A stretch of DNA of 64,000 nucleotides from Vibrio sp. AND4 (GCF_000171815.1 NZ_ABGR01000014.1:1-64000), one strand, 5' to 3'. Positions 46,157 to 57,300 are shown, counted from the stretch's first letter. The notes: generated from the sequence alone by a model not told the origin. Program-made: numbers and translations.

Positions 46157-46978
46157 ATGGAACGTATTGGTATCATCCAAATGACATCAGGTCCTGATGT
46201 CTTAGAGAACCTGGACTTCATTGCTAAGCAGTGCGCATTAGCCGCCAAGCAAGGCGTTAAGTTGGTTGTCACGCCAGAGAACGCCACCCAGTTTGCCGAT
46301 AGAGAGTCTTATCACCATAGTGCTGAGGTTTTGGGTGATGGTCCGGTTCAGCAGCGTTTGTCTGATATTGCGCAGCACAATCGGCTGACTTTAATCATGG
46401 GTAGCATGCCGATTCGTACGGACCAGGGCGTGACGACGACGAGCTTGGTTTTCTCGCCACAAGGTAAACGCCTTGCTCACTACGATAAACTGCATATGTT
46501 TGACGTGGATGTTGCTGATGGGCATGGCAGTTATCGAGAATCGGACACCTTTATTGCAGGTAATCGTATCGTGACGGCCGAGACCGACCTTGGAGCGGTT
46601 GGACTAAGTATTTGTTACGATGTGCGCTTTCCTGAATTGTTTAAAGCGCTACGTTTAGCGGGAGCACAAGCTATTGTTGTCCCCGCAGCGTTTACTGCTG
46701 TTACAGGGCAAGCGCATTGGGAAGTACTGCTAAGAGCGCGGGCGATTGAAGCCCAATGTTGGATTCTTGCCTGTGGGCAAACCGGAACGCATCCGTGTGG
46801 TCGCCAAACTTGGGGACACTCCATGGTGATTGACCCTTGGGGACGCGTTCATCGACAACTGAATGACCAAGTCGGGTTGCTGGTGGCGGAGATAGATTTG
46901 TCACACAACCAGCAAGTAAGGCAGAATATGCCGCTGACTCAACACAGTCGCTTTCAAAATGAATTGAAACGGAAATAA
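46157..46978 (+). CDS. Carbon-nitrogen hydrolase (nitrilase superfamily)
   Basis: A 273-residue member of the nitrilase superfamily. The catalytic triad is readable: E41 in 'VTPENATQF', K111 in '[11 protein letters not shown]' and C153 in '[12 protein letters not shown]'. The branch resembles Nit1/NitFhit and omega-amidase proteins. One known member repairs deaminated glutathione, which would suit a conserved housekeeping place, but the substrate cannot be read from sequence. It lies between yhdP and tldD, as is usual in Vibrio, with 11 bases to tldD. Confidence 0.9.
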   Translation: MERIGIIQMTSGPDVLENLDFIAKQCALAAKQGVKLVVTPENATQFADRESYHHSAEVLGDGPVQQRLSDIAQHNRLTLIMGSMPIRTDQGVTTTSLVFSPQGKRLAHYDKLHMFDVDVADGHGSYRESDTFIAGNRIVTAETDLGAVGLSICYDVRFPELFKALRLAGAQAIVVPAAFTAVTGQAHWEVLLRARAIEAQCWILACGQTGTHPCGRQTWGHSMVIDPWGRVHRQLNDQVGLLVAEIDLSHNQQVRQNMPLTQHSRFQNELKRK

Positions 46979-46989
46979 AAGAGCTAACT

Positions 46990-48435
46990 ATGAGCATAAA
47001 CCAAATAGAACAGGCACTCCTTGCCCCAAATGGTCTGACAGAGCAAGACGTCGCTGACACACTAGCGAGTATTGCGACGCGCCAGATCGATTATGCGGAC
47101 ATTTACTTTCAGTCTAGCTGGCACGAGTCTCTGGTTCTAGAAGACAGCATCATTAAAGATGGCTCTTTCAATATTGACTGTGGTGTCGGTGTACGTGCAG
47201 TCACAGGCGAGAAAACAGGTTTCGCCTACTCAGATCAAATTCAATTAGAAGGTTTGAAGCAAAGTGCAATTGCAGCGCGTGGTATTGCGCAGCAAGGTCA
47301 AAACGGCAAAGTACAGGCATTCAAACGCTCTGATAACCAAGCTTATTACGATGCAGTAAACCCTCTAGCAAGCTGGGAAAAGCAACAAAAAACCGAACTC
47401 TTGTTGTCTTTGGATGCGTACATTCGCACTAAAGAGCCAATGATCAAAGAAGTATCAATCAGTATCAGCGGTGTGCATGAGCAAATGCTGGTTGCAGCAA
47501 CCGACGGTACTTATGCTGGCGATATTCGCCCGCTTGTGCGTCTCTCAATCAGTGTTCTCGCTGAAAAAGGCGATCGCCGTGAACGCGGCAGCGCTGGCGG
47601 TGGTGGCCGTTTTGGTTACGACTTCTTCCTGTCTGAAACCAACGGCGTAAAACAAGCCTTCCAATTTGCTGATGAAGCGATTCGTATGGCGCTAGTGAAT
47701 CTGGAAGCAGAAGCGGCACCTGCGGGTATGATGCCAGTGGTACTCGGCTCTGGCTGGCCTGGCGTATTGTTGCACGAAGCGGTAGGACACGGTTTAGAAG
47801 GTGATTTCAATCGTAAAGAGTCTTCCGTGTTCTCTGGTAAGATCGGAGAGCAAGTGACGTCTCCGCTTTGTACTATTGTCGATGATGGCACGCTGAAAGA
47901 CTTGCGTGGTTCATTGAACGTGGATGATGAAGGTGTGAATGGTCAATACAACACGCTTATCGAAAATGGTGTGCTTAAGGGCTACATGCAAGACAAGTTG
48001 AACGCACGACTCATGGGGGTAAACCCAACGGGTAACGGTCGTCGTGAATCTTATGCGCACCTTCCTATGCCACGAATGACTAACACTTATATGCTCCCGG
48101 GAGAGCACACACCAGAAGAAATCATCTCAACGGTGAAGAAAGGCCTTTACGCGCCAAACTTTGGTGGTGGTCAGGTGGACATCACGTCTGGTAAATTCGT
48201 CTTCTCTGCCTCGGAAGCCTACTTGATTGAAGATGGTAAAATTACACGTCCAGTGAAAGGCGCAACCCTTATCGGCTCTGGTATTGAAGCAATGCAGCAA
48301 GTTTCTATGGTCGGTAACGATCTAAGTATCGACAGAGGCGTTGGCGTGTGTGGTAAAGCGGGTCAAAGCATACCGGTTGGCGTTGGTCAGCCAACACTGA
48401 AGCTCGATTCCATCACGGTAGGCGGTACTGAGTAA
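46990..48435 (+). CDS. tldD: Metalloprotease TldD
   Basis: A 481-residue subunit of the TldD/TldE (PmbA) protease, which unfolds and degrades short peptides and trims microcin precursors and CcdA in E. coli. The zinc site is HEAVGH (residues 262-267), followed by 'GLEGDFNRK'. The C-terminal '[26 protein letters not shown]' is typical. Its partner pmbA is encoded about 9 kb away at 57411. A terminator follows directly. Confidence 0.97.
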   Translation: MSINQIEQALLAPNGLTEQDVADTLASIATRQIDYADIYFQSSWHESLVLEDSIIKDGSFNIDCGVGVRAVTGEKTGFAYSDQIQLEGLKQSAIAARGIAQQGQNGKVQAFKRSDNQAYYDAVNPLASWEKQQKTELLLSLDAYIRTKEPMIKEVSISISGVHEQMLVAATDGTYAGDIRPLVRLSISVLAEKGDRRERGSAGGGGRFGYDFFLSETNGVKQAFQFADEAIRMALVNLEAEAAPAGMMPVVLGSGWPGVLLHEAVGHGLEGDFNRKESSVFSGKIGEQVTSPLCTIVDDGTLKDLRGSLNVDDEGVNGQYNTLIENGVLKGYMQDKLNARLMGVNPTGNGRRESYAHLPMPRMTNTYMLPGEHTPEEIISTVKKGLYAPNFGGGQVDITSGKFVFSASEAYLIEDGKITRPVKGATLIGSGIEAMQQVSMVGNDLSIDRGVGVCGKAGQSIPVGVGQPTLKLDSITVGGTE

Positions 48436-48454
48436 ACGTCATCTTTAGCAAATT

Positions 48455-48487
48455 TAAAAAGAGCGCTCATTGAGCGCTCTTTTGTTT
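48455..48487. terminator. Bidirectional terminator between tldD and the PhoH gene
   Basis: Inverted repeat agagcgctca-ttgagcgctct (48460-48480) with A-run before and T-run after, so it can end transcripts of both convergent genes. Confidence 0.9.
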
Positions 48488-48505
48488 TTAGCGTGCGATG
48501 ATTGG

Positions 48506-49882
48506 CTATAGGTTCTCTTCCGCAAACTCAGCCAAGCGACTGCGCACCACACCGTTGAGGTGAATGTTGGCGCTGCCCTCAAAGTTTTTGAAGCGTTCAA
48601 CCATGTAAGTTAACCCCGAGGTTACTGGGGTGAGGTAATGGGAGTCAATTTGTGCCAAGTTACCGGAACATACAATTTTAGTGCCTTCACCACAACGGGT
48701 GATGATGGTTTTGATTTGTGAAGCGGTTAAGTTTTGACACTCATCGAGCAAGACAAACGCATTCTGGATAGAACGGCCACGCATAAAGTTAATCGATTTA
48801 AACTGAATGTTGGCTTTATCACAGATGTATTTCATCGAACCCTCAGTGCAGTGGTCATTTTTGTGCAGTGCTTCCAAGGTATCAGTCACCGCTGCCAACC
48901 ATGGCATCATTTTTTCCTCTTCCGATCCGGGTAAGAAACCAATCGACTCACCGATATCTGGCGTGTTCCGCGTTACGATGATCTTATCAAACATGCCTTT
49001 TTCAATGGTTTGTTCCAGTGCTGCAGCCATGGCGAGCAGTGTCTTACCACTACCAGCGGCACCGGTTAAAATAACTAAATCAATATCTGGGTCGAGTAGG
49101 GCATCCATTGCCATGCCTTGGTAGATATTTTTTGGTGTAATGTCCCAAGCGCGACGATGCATCATACGCTCACGACTCAAATCGAGCAGCGTCAACTTGT
49201 CTTCACTAATGGTCTCTACTCGCCCGACAAAGTCACTCTGTTCATCAATTACGTATTGGTTAATAAAGGTTGGCTCGAACGGTTCACGGCTGAGTTTATG
49301 GAATGTTTTCCCTTCCAGCGCATAGCTATCGACTTCATCCACACCGCTCCAAAAATCGCCTTCACGTTGTTGAAAACCTTTAGTGAGGTATTGGATATCA
49401 TCAATCAGTTGATCGGTACGATAGTCTTCAACAAAACGAACGCCAGCCCCTTTGGCTCGCAAGCGCATGTTGATGTCTTTGGTTACAAGCACAACTTCAC
49501 GTGGTAAGCGCTTGTTTTGTAGATAAAGCACCGCGTTAAGTATGCGGTTATCACCGGCTTTGTCGGCGAAAGCTTTGACGGTTTCCTGTAATTCAAAGTC
49601 CGCCAAAATGGAAATAGTGCCTTGGTTGGGTTTGTCTTTAGAAACCGGAATACCTTCTGAGATTTCATCCGGTGTTGCCTCTCTAAACAGGTCTTCCAAA
49701 GCTCGAATCGCAACGCGCGCATCCCTTGCTACATCGCGTTTGCTGTCTTTGATTCGGTCAAGCTCTTCCAACACAGTCATTGGGATAACGACGTCGTGTT
49801 CGTGGAAAGAGAAAATGGCGAAGGGTTCATGAAGAAGAATGTTGGTATCGAGTACAAACAGTTTCCGATCGGTATCGCCCAT
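48506..49882 (-). CDS. PIN-PhoH family ATPase/ribonuclease (PhoH2-like)
   Basis: A 458-residue two-domain protein. An N-terminal PIN nuclease domain (about 8-140) has 'FVLDTNILLHEP' carrying the first metal-binding Asp, and 'AGDNRILNAVLYLQ'. A C-terminal PhoH-type P-loop domain (about 245-450) has Walker A 'GAAGSGKTLLAMA', 'FLPGSEEEKMMPWL' and 'VLLDECQNLTASQIKTIITRCGEGTK'. PIN-PhoH proteins of actinobacteria unwind and cut RNA; the role here is inferred. ATG at 49882 has AAGGAG five bases upstream. The frame is open 31 codons more, but that extension is not family-like. Confidence 0.92.
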   Translation of the reverse strand: MGDTDRKLFVLDTNILLHEPFAIFSFHEHDVVIPMTVLEELDRIKDSKRDVARDARVAIRALEDLFREATPDEISEGIPVSKDKPNQGTISILADFELQETVKAFADKAGDNRILNAVLYLQNKRLPREVVLVTKDINMRLRAKGAGVRFVEDYRTDQLIDDIQYLTKGFQQREGDFWSGVDEVDSYALEGKTFHKLSREPFEPTFINQYVIDEQSDFVGRVETISEDKLTLLDLSRERMMHRRAWDITPKNIYQGMAMDALLDPDIDLVILTGAAGSGKTLLAMAAALEQTIEKGMFDKIIVTRNTPDIGESIGFLPGSEEEKMMPWLAAVTDTLEALHKNDHCTEGSMKYICDKANIQFKSINFMRGRSIQNAFVLLDECQNLTASQIKTIITRCGEGTKIVCSGNLAQIDSHYLTPVTSGLTYMVERFKNFEGSANIHLNGVVRSRLAEFAEENL

Positions 49883-50414
49883 AGCGTCTCCTTGCCGCAG
49901 TGCGGCTATGCTGGCGGTCATTAAGAAGTAGTCACTTCCTAACTCTGATTGCTTGCAATAGAGGTTGTCGGGCAATGTCGGCTAGTGTGCAACCGAGTAG
50001 CAAGACAACTTACTGCAAACCCGTGTTGATCCTAATCGTGTACTTAATGCGCTCAAATCATGCGCGATGACTTTAAGTGCTCTTCAATACAAGTATACGT
50101 AATTTTTTCTTGTTACAACTTAATAATTGTCATGAGTTTTTTACAATTTGATTGCATTCCTAATTCAAGAAAAAAGTTTGCCCTCTTAGCGGTTTCGGCG
50201 TGACCTAAATCACAGCTTCAAGTAAGATTAGCGACCTTTTTCTGCGGATAGTCTATGCCCGATTTATCATGTTAAGCTGGCCTAGAATGCTTAGAGCATG
50301 GTGACATGACCAGCATGATTGGTGTAGCAGAAGCCAGAATCAGATCTAAACTATTATCCATGCCCATCGGGGTGGGTAGAGACCAACAAGAAACAACAAA
50401 GAGGTAGTCAATTC
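49883..50414. other. Divergent intergenic region between the PhoH gene and rapA
   Basis: About 530 bases without a gene. It should contain the promoters for both flanking genes. A CRP-like site lies at 50198-50215, and the rest is A/T-rich (for example 50098-50190). A short imperfect hairpin (50361-50374, cccatc/ggtggg) precedes the rapA ribosome binding site. No small gene or known RNA could be recognised. Confidence 0.5.
50198..50215. promoter_or_regulatory. Candidate CRP binding site
   Basis: GTGA-CCTAAA-TCAC is a full match to the core half-sites of the CRP consensus (TGTGA-N6-TCACA, with one outer base off). It sits about 315 bases upstream of the PhoH gene start and 200 bases upstream of rapA, so which gene it would control is unclear. 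Confidence 0.5.
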
Positions 50415-53324
50415 ATGACATTTGCTTTGGGGCAGCGCTGGATTAGCGATACGGAAAGCGATTTAGGTTTAGGTACTGTAGTTGCAGTGGATACTCGTAC
50501 AGTGACATTGATGTTTGCAGCATCAGAGGAAAACCGAGTTTATGCACGTAGCGATGCGCCAGTTACCCGAGTAACGTTCAACGTCGGTGATGTCATCGAT
50601 TGCCAAGAAGGTTGGTCATTAAAAGTTGAGGAAGTACTTGAAGATGAAGGCTTGTACACCTACTTCGGTACTCGCGAAGACACGCAGGAAACGGCGATAG
50701 TATTGCGTGAGATCTTCCTTAGCAACCACATTCGCTTCAATAAGCCGCAAGATAAATTGTATGCAGGTCAAATCGACCGCATGGACAACTTTGTACTCCG
50801 CTACCGTGCGCTACAAAATCAATTTGAGCAACACAAGAGCCCAATGCGTGGTCTGTGTGGCATACGTGCGGGCTTAATTCCTCACCAGCTCTATATTGCA
50901 CACGAAGTCGGTCGTCGTTATGCACCCCGCGTATTGCTTGCGGATGAAGTTGGTCTGGGTAAGACCATCGAAGCGGGCATGATTATCCACCAACAAGTCT
51001 TGTCGGGCCGTGCTGAGCGTATTCTTATCGTGGTACCAGAGACATTGCAACATCAATGGTTGGTGGAGATGATGCGTCGTTTCAACCTTCACTTCTCAAT
51101 ATTCGATGAAGAGCGCTGTATCGAGGCATTCTCAGAAGCAGAAAACCCATTCGATACCCAGCAATATGTGTTATGTTCACTGGATTTCCTACGCAAGAGC
51201 CGTAAGCGTTTTGAACAAGCGCTAGAAGGCGAGTGGGATCTATTGGTTGTCGATGAAGCACACCACTTGGAGTGGAGCCAAGATAAACCAAGCCGCGAAT
51301 ACCAAGTGGTTGAAGGCTTGGCAGAGCGCACCGCGGGTGTGTTACTGCTAACCGCAACGCCAGAGCAGCTCGGGCGAGAAAGCCACTTCGCTCGTCTACG
51401 TCTTCTCGATCCAGACCGCTTCTACGATTACGATGCATTTGTTGAGGAGGAGGAGCAATACGCACCAGTGGCTGACGCCATCACATCATTGTTCTCTGGT
51501 GAAAAACTGCCTAACGATGCGAAAAACCAAATTACAGAGCTGCTTTGTGAGCAAGACGTTGAACCGCTATTTCGCATCATCGAGAGCGACAGCGATGAAG
51601 AAGCGAAAGCATTAGCCCGCCAAGAGCTGATCGATAACCTGATGGACCGTCACGGTACAGGTCGAGTACTGTTCCGTAATACGCGTGCTGCAATCAAAGG
51701 CTTCCCGAAGCGTAATGTGCATTTAATGCCAATGGATATTCCGCAGCAGTACACCACCTCAATGCGTGTGTCTGGCATGATTGGCGGTAAAATGACGCAA
51801 GAAGCGCGCGCGGTGAAGAACCTTTACCCAGAGGAAATCTTCCAAGAGTTTGAAGGTGAGGATTCAAGTTGGTGGCAGTTCGATTCACGCGTGAACTGGT
51901 TACTCGAGAAAGTCAAAGAGAAGCGCAGTGACAAAGTGCTGGTTATTGCTTCCCGTGCCAGTACTGCTCTGCAACTTGAACAAGCATTGCGAGAGCGTGA
52001 AGGTATCCGTGCTACCGTATTCCATGAAGGTATGACGATCCTTGAGCGTGATAAAGCCGCAGCCTACTTTGCGCAAGAAGAGGGCGGTGCTCAGGTGCTT
52101 ATCTGTAGTGAAATCGGTTCGGAAGGTCGCAACTTCCAGTTTGCTAATCAGCTTGTTATGTTCGATCTGCCGTTTAACCCAGACCTGCTTGAGCAACGAA
52201 TCGGTCGTCTTGATCGTATTGGTCAGCAGCGTGATATCGACATACATGTCCCGTACTTAAAAGACACGTCACAAGCGATCCTCGCACGTTGGTTTGATGA
52301 AGGTCTGAACGCGTTTGCTGAAACCTGTCCAACAGGCCGCGCGGTTTATGATAAATACGCGGATGCTCTGATCGAAATGCTGGCATCTGGCGATGTTTCA
52401 AACCTTGATCAAGTGATTGAAGAGTCAGCGAAGATGAACCAAGCGCTGCGGTCACAACTTGAGCAAGGTCGCGACCGGTTGCTGGAGATGCATTCAAACG
52501 GCGGCGAAAAAGCACAGCAAATCGTTGAGAAAATCTCATCAAAGGATGGCGACACCAATCTAGTCGCGTTCGCATTGTCTTTGTTCGACACTATTGGCTT
52601 GAACCAAGATGATAAAGGCGAGAATGCGCTTGTGGTGACCCCATCTGAGCACATGATGGTACCGAGCTACCCGGGCTTGCCATATGAAGGTGCGACTATT
52701 ACGTTTGACCGTGATACAGCCCTGTCTCGCGAAGACATGCACTTCATCAGTTGGGAACACCCAATGATTCAAGGTGGTATCGATTTGCTGATGAGTGAAG
52801 GGGTTGGGGCGTCAGCAGTTTCTCTGTTGAAGAACAAAGCGCTGCCAGTAGGCACTATCTTGCTTGAATTGGTGTATGCAGTAGATGCGCAAGCGCCAAA
52901 ACGCAGCGGAATTGCTCGTTTCCTGCCTAAGACGCCAATCCGAATGATGATGGATGCTCGTGGTAACGATCTGTCTTCTCAGGTTGACTTTGAAGGCTTC
53001 AACCGTCAGCTTAGCCCGGTAAATCGTCATCTAGGCAGTAAGCTGGTCACGTCGGTACAGAAAGATATTCATGGCCTCATCGAGGCGGGTGACGCATTAG
53101 TTGAGCAGAAAGTGGAAGAAGTCCGTCAGCAAGCGCATCAAGATATGCAACAAAGTTTAAATGCAGAACTTGAGCGTTTACAAGCGCTCAAAGCGGTCAA
53201 CCCGAACATCCGTGATGAAGAAATCGACGTGATTGAAGAACAAATCAAAGAGCTAACCGGTTACATCAACCAAGCTCAGGTTCAGCTGGATTCGCTTCGT
53301 CTGATTGTGGTCAGCCACAACTAA
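50415..53324 (+). CDS. rapA: RNA polymerase-associated helicase RapA
   Basis: A 969-residue Swi2/Snf2 ATPase that recycles RNA polymerase. Two N-terminal tudor-like domains (about 1-110, '[21 protein letters not shown]') are followed by helicase lobe 1, with Walker A '[15 protein letters not shown]' and the DEAH box '[10 protein letters not shown]', then lobe 2 ('[39 protein letters not shown]' region) and C-terminal coiled-coil and spacer domains. The length equals that of E. coli RapA (968). It has its own terminator. Confidence 0.97.
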   Translation: MTFALGQRWISDTESDLGLGTVVAVDTRTVTLMFAASEENRVYARSDAPVTRVTFNVGDVIDCQEGWSLKVEEVLEDEGLYTYFGTREDTQETAIVLREIFLSNHIRFNKPQDKLYAGQIDRMDNFVLRYRALQNQFEQHKSPMRGLCGIRAGLIPHQLYIAHEVGRRYAPRVLLADEVGLGKTIEAGMIIHQQVLSGRAERILIVVPETLQHQWLVEMMRRFNLHFSIFDEERCIEAFSEAENPFDTQQYVLCSLDFLRKSRKRFEQALEGEWDLLVVDEAHHLEWSQDKPSREYQVVEGLAERTAGVLLLTATPEQLGRESHFARLRLLDPDRFYDYDAFVEEEEQYAPVADAITSLFSGEKLPNDAKNQITELLCEQDVEPLFRIIESDSDEEAKALARQELIDNLMDRHGTGRVLFRNTRAAIKGFPKRNVHLMPMDIPQQYTTSMRVSGMIGGKMTQEARAVKNLYPEEIFQEFEGEDSSWWQFDSRVNWLLEKVKEKRSDKVLVIASRASTALQLEQALREREGIRATVFHEGMTILERDKAAAYFAQEEGGAQVLICSEIGSEGRNFQFANQLVMFDLPFNPDLLEQRIGRLDRIGQQRDIDIHVPYLKDTSQAILARWFDEGLNAFAETCPTGRAVYDKYADALIEMLASGDVSNLDQVIEESAKMNQALRSQLEQGRDRLLEMHSNGGEKAQQIVEKISSKDGDTNLVAFALSLFDTIGLNQDDKGENALVVTPSEHMMVPSYPGLPYEGATITFDRDTALSREDMHFISWEHPMIQGGIDLLMSEGVGASAVSLLKNKALPVGTILLELVYAVDAQAPKRSGIARFLPKTPIRMMMDARGNDLSSQVDFEGFNRQLSPVNRHLGSKLVTSVQKDIHGLIEAGDALVEQKVEEVRQQAHQDMQQSLNAELERLQALKAVNPNIRDEEIDVIEEQIKELTGYINQAQVQLDSLRLIVVSHN

Positions 53325-53343
53325 TCAAGGATACAAATACCCC

Positions 53344-53376
53344 CCAAAAAGGTCTTCAAGTGAAGACCTTTTTCTT
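53344..53376. terminator. Terminator after rapA
   Basis: Inverted repeat aaaaaggtcttca-ag-tgaagaccttttt (53346-53373), with A-run and T-run on opposite sides. It lies between convergent rapA and the NRAMP-like gene and can serve both. Confidence 0.92.
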
Positions 53377-53458
53377 TATCTGAACGTTTTTGCTTCGCCA
53401 ATTCTGGGCACTTACTTATTGAGTTACTTTTAAAGCTCAGAGAGTGACTAACAGCCAG

Positions 53459-54724
53459 TTACATTAACCACTTCCACCAAATAAACAGCGCCAAGAAACC
53501 GAACAAGTACACCAAACCAGCAATCGATAACCAAGTTAATTTTCGGCCTATTGCCAATGCTTTAGGTAGGTCTGTCTTACTGACTAGAATGTAGTTCAAT
53601 AGCGCGAAGAATGGTGTCGTTATAAACGCCAATACCATGGCAAAATCTAACATGGGCAGCAGCGCTGACGCCCAGAATAGCACAATGCTTAAAGCTGAAA
53701 ACGACACGGTTAGCATGATTGCTGATGTCGCTTTCTGGTTTGTCTCTGGTTGTGAACGTAGTAGGCGTTGAGCGTCTGAAATGACACGTGAGTAGCCGTC
53801 AATCACAGTGATGGTACTGCCAAAGATACATAAGAAGGCGATCACTGCAATAAGATGGCGTGACCACTCACCAATGGTTGAAGCATACAAGCCGACCAGC
53901 TGGTGGGAGAAGCCCACACCTGAACTTTTCAATTCAATACCTGAACCGTGCAGTATCAACGCACCTAGCGAAACAAACACCAATGCCAGCACCGCCGTGC
54001 CGATATAACCTACGTTGAAATCAAACAACGCAGATTTTGCGGTGACCTCTTGTTGGCGGGTTTGGCGCTTTAACCACGCAGAGGTCAAGCAGGATATTTC
54101 GATTGGTGCCGGCATCCAACCTATGGTTACCACGATAAAGCCGATTGCCGCAATCGACCACGGAGACGGAGATTCAAAGTCTGCCACAGGCTCAACAGGG
54201 TTACCAAACGCAACAGCCACCGCGATTAATGTTGTCACGGTCAGCACTGTCATGATGACTTTCGAGAGCGTATCTAGCACCTTGTAATGACCAGCAAAAA
54301 GGATCACCAAACACGTCACCAATACGATGATACTGAGTGACGCCATTGATAGCGAAAATGGAATGAAGTACCCCAACAAGCTGGCACTAAACATCAACAA
54401 TGCTGCTGCGTTAATCACCCCTGAGACAGTACTAAGGAATAAAAATAACCACAAGTATGGACGGCCAAGCTCAGCGTATCCCTCGACCAGTGTTTTCCCT
54501 GTGCCCATGGTGTATTGCACGCCTGCCCGAAAAAATGGGTATTTAAAAAAGTTTACCAGCAGGATAAGCGCAGCGAGTTGCCAGCCATAAATCGCACCAG
54601 CTTTCGTTGAAGCAACGAGGTGAGAGCCACCTACTGCGGCAGAAGCCATAAGAATACCTGGCCCCAATGAGCGTATAAATTGAAAGAATTTTGATTGGGG
54701 TTGTTCTGGTACTGTCGATTCCAT
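53459..54724 (-). CDS. NRAMP-family transporter, atypical substrate motifs
   Basis: A 421-residue polytopic inner-membrane protein with about 11 hydrophobic segments and an NRAMP/LeuT-like pattern ('LGPGILMASAAVGGSHLVASTKAGAIYGWQLA' is the TM1 region). In canonical manganese/iron transporters TM1 carries DPGN and TM6 carries MPH. Here the matching places read GGSH and 'PAPIEISCLTSAW', so the known metal ligands are missing. It may carry another substrate, as described for NRAMP-related magnesium or non-metal transporters; none can be named. It is monocistronic and divergent from rluA. Confidence 0.8.
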   Translation of the reverse strand: MESTVPEQPQSKFFQFIRSLGPGILMASAAVGGSHLVASTKAGAIYGWQLAALILLVNFFKYPFFRAGVQYTMGTGKTLVEGYAELGRPYLWLFLFLSTVSGVINAAALLMFSASLLGYFIPFSLSMASLSIIVLVTCLVILFAGHYKVLDTLSKVIMTVLTVTTLIAVAVAFGNPVEPVADFESPSPWSIAAIGFIVVTIGWMPAPIEISCLTSAWLKRQTRQQEVTAKSALFDFNVGYIGTAVLALVFVSLGALILHGSGIELKSSGVGFSHQLVGLYASTIGEWSRHLIAVIAFLCIFGSTITVIDGYSRVISDAQRLLRSQPETNQKATSAIMLTVSFSALSIVLFWASALLPMLDFAMVLAFITTPFFALLNYILVSKTDLPKALAIGRKLTWLSIAGLVYLFGFLALFIWWKWLM

Positions 54725-54960
54725 TTTTTTATTGTCCTTTTTTTCTGCGATTAACTATTACTAACATGCTCAATATGCTTGTCAATTTAATTTTACAGCT
54801 TGAATTTTAATTATTTCTTGCGAAGCTGACTTGGTGTATTGCTTTACTTAAAAAAGTTATGCTGCCCCTCATGCGCGATAAAATTTACTGTGTTTTATAC
54901 ATGCATCTTAAGGTCACTTGGGTATAATCAGCGCGCCTTTAATCTGTAGAGAGTCCCCTG

Positions 54961-55713
54961 ATGGCAATGCTTGAGTACAACCCACCCACTGATCCTTGGA
55001 TTGATATTGTTTTTGAGGACGAACAGATCTTAGCTGTGAATAAGCCTTCAGGTTTGTTGTCAGTGCCGGGACGCCTTGCTGAGCATCATGACAGCATGTC
55101 GAGCCGCTTAGAGAAAGAATATCCAGAGATCCAAGTAGTGCACCGTTTAGATATGTCGACTTCTGGTTTGATGGTGTTGGCGAAGAATAAGCTGGCAGAG
55201 AGTGCTTTAAAGAAACAGTTTCAATACCGATTGACGCATAAAATCTACTATGCACGCGTTTGGGGGCATGTCGCTCAGGAAGAGGGAGAGGTTGATCTTC
55301 CGCTTATTTGTGATTGGCCTAATCGTCCATTACAAAAAGTGTGTTTTGAAGATGGCAAACCCTCTAAAACGTTATTCCAAGTAGCGAAACGAGAAGAACA
55401 CGCCGATGGCTTGAAGACGACCATTGTACGTTTGTTACCAATCACGGGACGCTCACACCAACTGCGCGTCCATATGCAAGCGTTAGGTCATCCGATTGTC
55501 GGTGATGAGTTTTACGCCACCGAAGAAGCGCAAGCCTTCTCTACACGTTTAGAATTGCACGCTACAGAACTGAGCTTCTATCATCCAGAAAGTCATCAGC
55601 TATCTCGCCTTTTTGTTCCTTGTGATTTTTATCCGGAAGTGGAAGCAATGATCTTTGACTATTTTGATCCAGAGCGTAAATTACCAGATTACAAAACACT
55701 GCCGCGTCCATAA
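54961..55713 (+). CDS. rluA: RluA-type rRNA/tRNA pseudouridine synthase
   Basis: A 250-residue pseudouridine synthase. The sequence follows E. coli RluA closely: 'YNPPTDPWIDIVFEDEQILAVNKPSGLLSVPGR', then 'VHRLDMSTSGLMVLA' with catalytic D64, 'LPLICDWPNRPLQKVCFE' and 'PITGRSHQLRVHMQALGHPIVGDEFYA'. RluA modifies U746 of 23S rRNA and U32 of several tRNAs. The C-terminus is about 30 residues longer than E. coli RluA. It precedes the dehydrogenase gene by 32 bases and is probably co-transcribed with it. Confidence 0.93.
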   Translation: MAMLEYNPPTDPWIDIVFEDEQILAVNKPSGLLSVPGRLAEHHDSMSSRLEKEYPEIQVVHRLDMSTSGLMVLAKNKLAESALKKQFQYRLTHKIYYARVWGHVAQEEGEVDLPLICDWPNRPLQKVCFEDGKPSKTLFQVAKREEHADGLKTTIVRLLPITGRSHQLRVHMQALGHPIVGDEFYATEEAQAFSTRLELHATELSFYHPESHQLSRLFVPCDFYPEVEAMIFDYFDPERKLPDYKTLPRP

Positions 55714-55745
55714 ATTCATCTTGAGGTAGTGAACAAGGAGTTGTT

Positions 55746-56708
55746 ATGTCACTGCCCAAAGTCGTCTTCCTCGATCGTGCAACCATCCCCGCCCAAATTC
55801 AGGTACCTCGTCCATCTTTTGCTCATGATTGGATGGAATACGAACTGACCTCTCCCGAGCAAGTGGTTGAGCGCCTTACTGATGCGGATATCGTGATCAG
55901 TAACAAGGTGGTGCTCGACCAAGCCGTTTTAACCCAACTCCCTAAACTCAAGATGATTGCCATCGCGGCTACGGGCTTTAATAACGTCGATGTCAACTTT
56001 TGTACGAAGCAGAATATTGCCGTCGCGAACGTGCGTGGTTATGCGACTCGTTCTGTGCCAGAGCATGTTATCGCCATGCTGTTTGCCTTGCGTCGTAATG
56101 TGTTTGGCTATCATCAAGACATTGCAGCAGGTGAGTGGCAGCGCAATAAACAGTTCTGTTTCTTTACGCATCCGATTGGTGATATTGCTGGCAGCACATT
56201 GGGTGTGATTGGCAGCGGCGCATTAGGGCAGGCGACGGCGCAATTAGCAAAAGCGTTAGGGATGAATGTGTTGTTTGCCGAACGTAAGGGCGTCACAGAG
56301 TGTCGAGAAGGCTACCACGCTTTTAATCAGGTGCTAGAGCAGGCGGACGCCATCACACTGCATTGCCCATTGCATGATGAAACACGTAACTTGATTGGTG
56401 AAGCAGAGCTTAAAAGGATGAAGCCAACATCGATTTTGATTAATACTGGACGGGGTGGGTTGGTTGATGAACAAGCTTTGGTGGATGGATTAAAACAACG
56501 AGAAATTGCTGCTGCGGGGGTGGATGTTTTCACTCAAGAGCCTGCTGATGAGAGTAATCCGCTGGTTGCCAATATTCATCTGCCAAATCTACTGTTAACG
56601 CCACACGTCGCTTGGGGCAGTGATTCGTCGATTCAACGCTTGGCGGAAATCTTGATTGAGAATGTGAATGCCTTTGCACGTGGAGAAAGCCTCAATCGTT
56701 TAGCATAA
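55746..56708 (+). CDS. D-2-hydroxyacid dehydrogenase (NAD-dependent)
   Basis: A 320-residue member of the D-isomer-specific 2-hydroxyacid dehydrogenase family. The NAD-binding motif is 'TLGVIGSGALGQATAQLAKALG' (about 148-169). The catalytic set is seen: Arg in 'INTGRGGLVDEQAL', Glu in 'FTQEPADESNPL' and His in 'LLTPHVAWGS'. The N-terminal domain has 'IAIAATGFNNVDV'. It resembles glycerate dehydrogenase / hydroxypyruvate reductase (HprA-like), but the substrate is not certain. GGAG lies seven bases before the ATG. Confidence 0.9.
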   Translation: MSLPKVVFLDRATIPAQIQVPRPSFAHDWMEYELTSPEQVVERLTDADIVISNKVVLDQAVLTQLPKLKMIAIAATGFNNVDVNFCTKQNIAVANVRGYATRSVPEHVIAMLFALRRNVFGYHQDIAAGEWQRNKQFCFFTHPIGDIAGSTLGVIGSGALGQATAQLAKALGMNVLFAERKGVTECREGYHAFNQVLEQADAITLHCPLHDETRNLIGEAELKRMKPTSILINTGRGGLVDEQALVDGLKQREIAAAGVDVFTQEPADESNPLVANIHLPNLLLTPHVAWGSDSSIQRLAEILIENVNAFARGESLNRLA

Positions 56709-56726
56709 TGCCCGAAAATAGACATG

Positions 56727-56757
56727 AAAAAAGCAGACACAAAGGTCTGCTTTGGTA
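56727..56757. terminator. Bidirectional terminator between the dehydrogenase and yjgA
   Basis: Inverted repeat aaagcagac-acaaag-gtctgcttt (56730-56753). On the minus strand it is followed by six T, so it mainly suits yjgA; on the plus strand the T-run is shorter. Confidence 0.85.
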
Positions 56758-56772
56758 TTCTTGAGCGTCGAG

Positions 56773-57300
56773 TTAAATGCCTTCTTCTGCGTGCGCTTTT
56801 AGGACTTGGAAGATTTCACGGTAAGATTTTGCAGGTTTCCCCGCTTTTTTCTCTTTTGCTGCTTGTCGAGCAAGTTGACGTAGACGCTGACGATCCGCAT
56901 CTGGGTACAGTGCTATTACGTCATCAATCGCCTTATCTCCCTCTTCCACAACGCGATCACGCAGTGCTTCAAGTTTGTGCAATGCCGCTGTTGCCTGAGA
57001 GTGTTTGTTACGGATTTTGTCCAGTGCCGCTTGAATTGGTTCTGGATCTTCGTAACGCATTAACTTGCCGATACGCTGTAGCTGACGACGACGAGCCTCG
57101 TTTTTAAAGCGTTGTGCATCCGCGATTGCTTCGCGTAGGTCTTCACTCAATGGAATCTTTTCTAGGGCTGATGGCTTAAGACCAACCAGCTCTTCACCAA
57201 GCTTTTGCAGCTCTTCCATGTCTCGCTTCATCTCGGATTTACTTACCCAGATAATTTCTTCTTCTGGTTCCCATGGCGCTTTTTGATTCTTACGTGCCAT
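56773..57300 (-). CDS. darP: Ribosome biogenesis factor DarP (YjgA)
   Basis: A 175-residue basic, helical protein of the YjgA/DarP family (DUF615). DarP binds the 50S precursor and helps form the peptidyl transferase centre. The N-terminus '[29 protein letters not shown]' and the central '[28 protein letters not shown]' match the family. It is divergent from pmbA, the usual arrangement in gammaproteobacteria, with about 110 bases between them. Confidence 0.95.
   Translation of the reverse strand: MARKNQKAPWEPEEEIIWVSKSEMKRDMEELQKLGEELVGLKPSALEKIPLSEDLREAIADAQRFKNEARRRQLQRIGKLMRYEDPEPIQAALDKIRNKHSQATAALHKLEALRDRVVEEGDKAIDDVIALYPDADRQRLRQLARQAAKEKKAGKPAKSYREIFQVLKAHAEEGI

Noticed and set aside
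45300..46287. Long minus-strand frames over the end of yhdP and the start of the nitrilase gene
   Set aside because: They are antisense to two clear genes and have no family features.
50355..50380. Hairpin before rapA as a regulatory RNA
   Set aside because: The stem is short and imperfect and no alternative pairing is seen, so there is not enough to call it.
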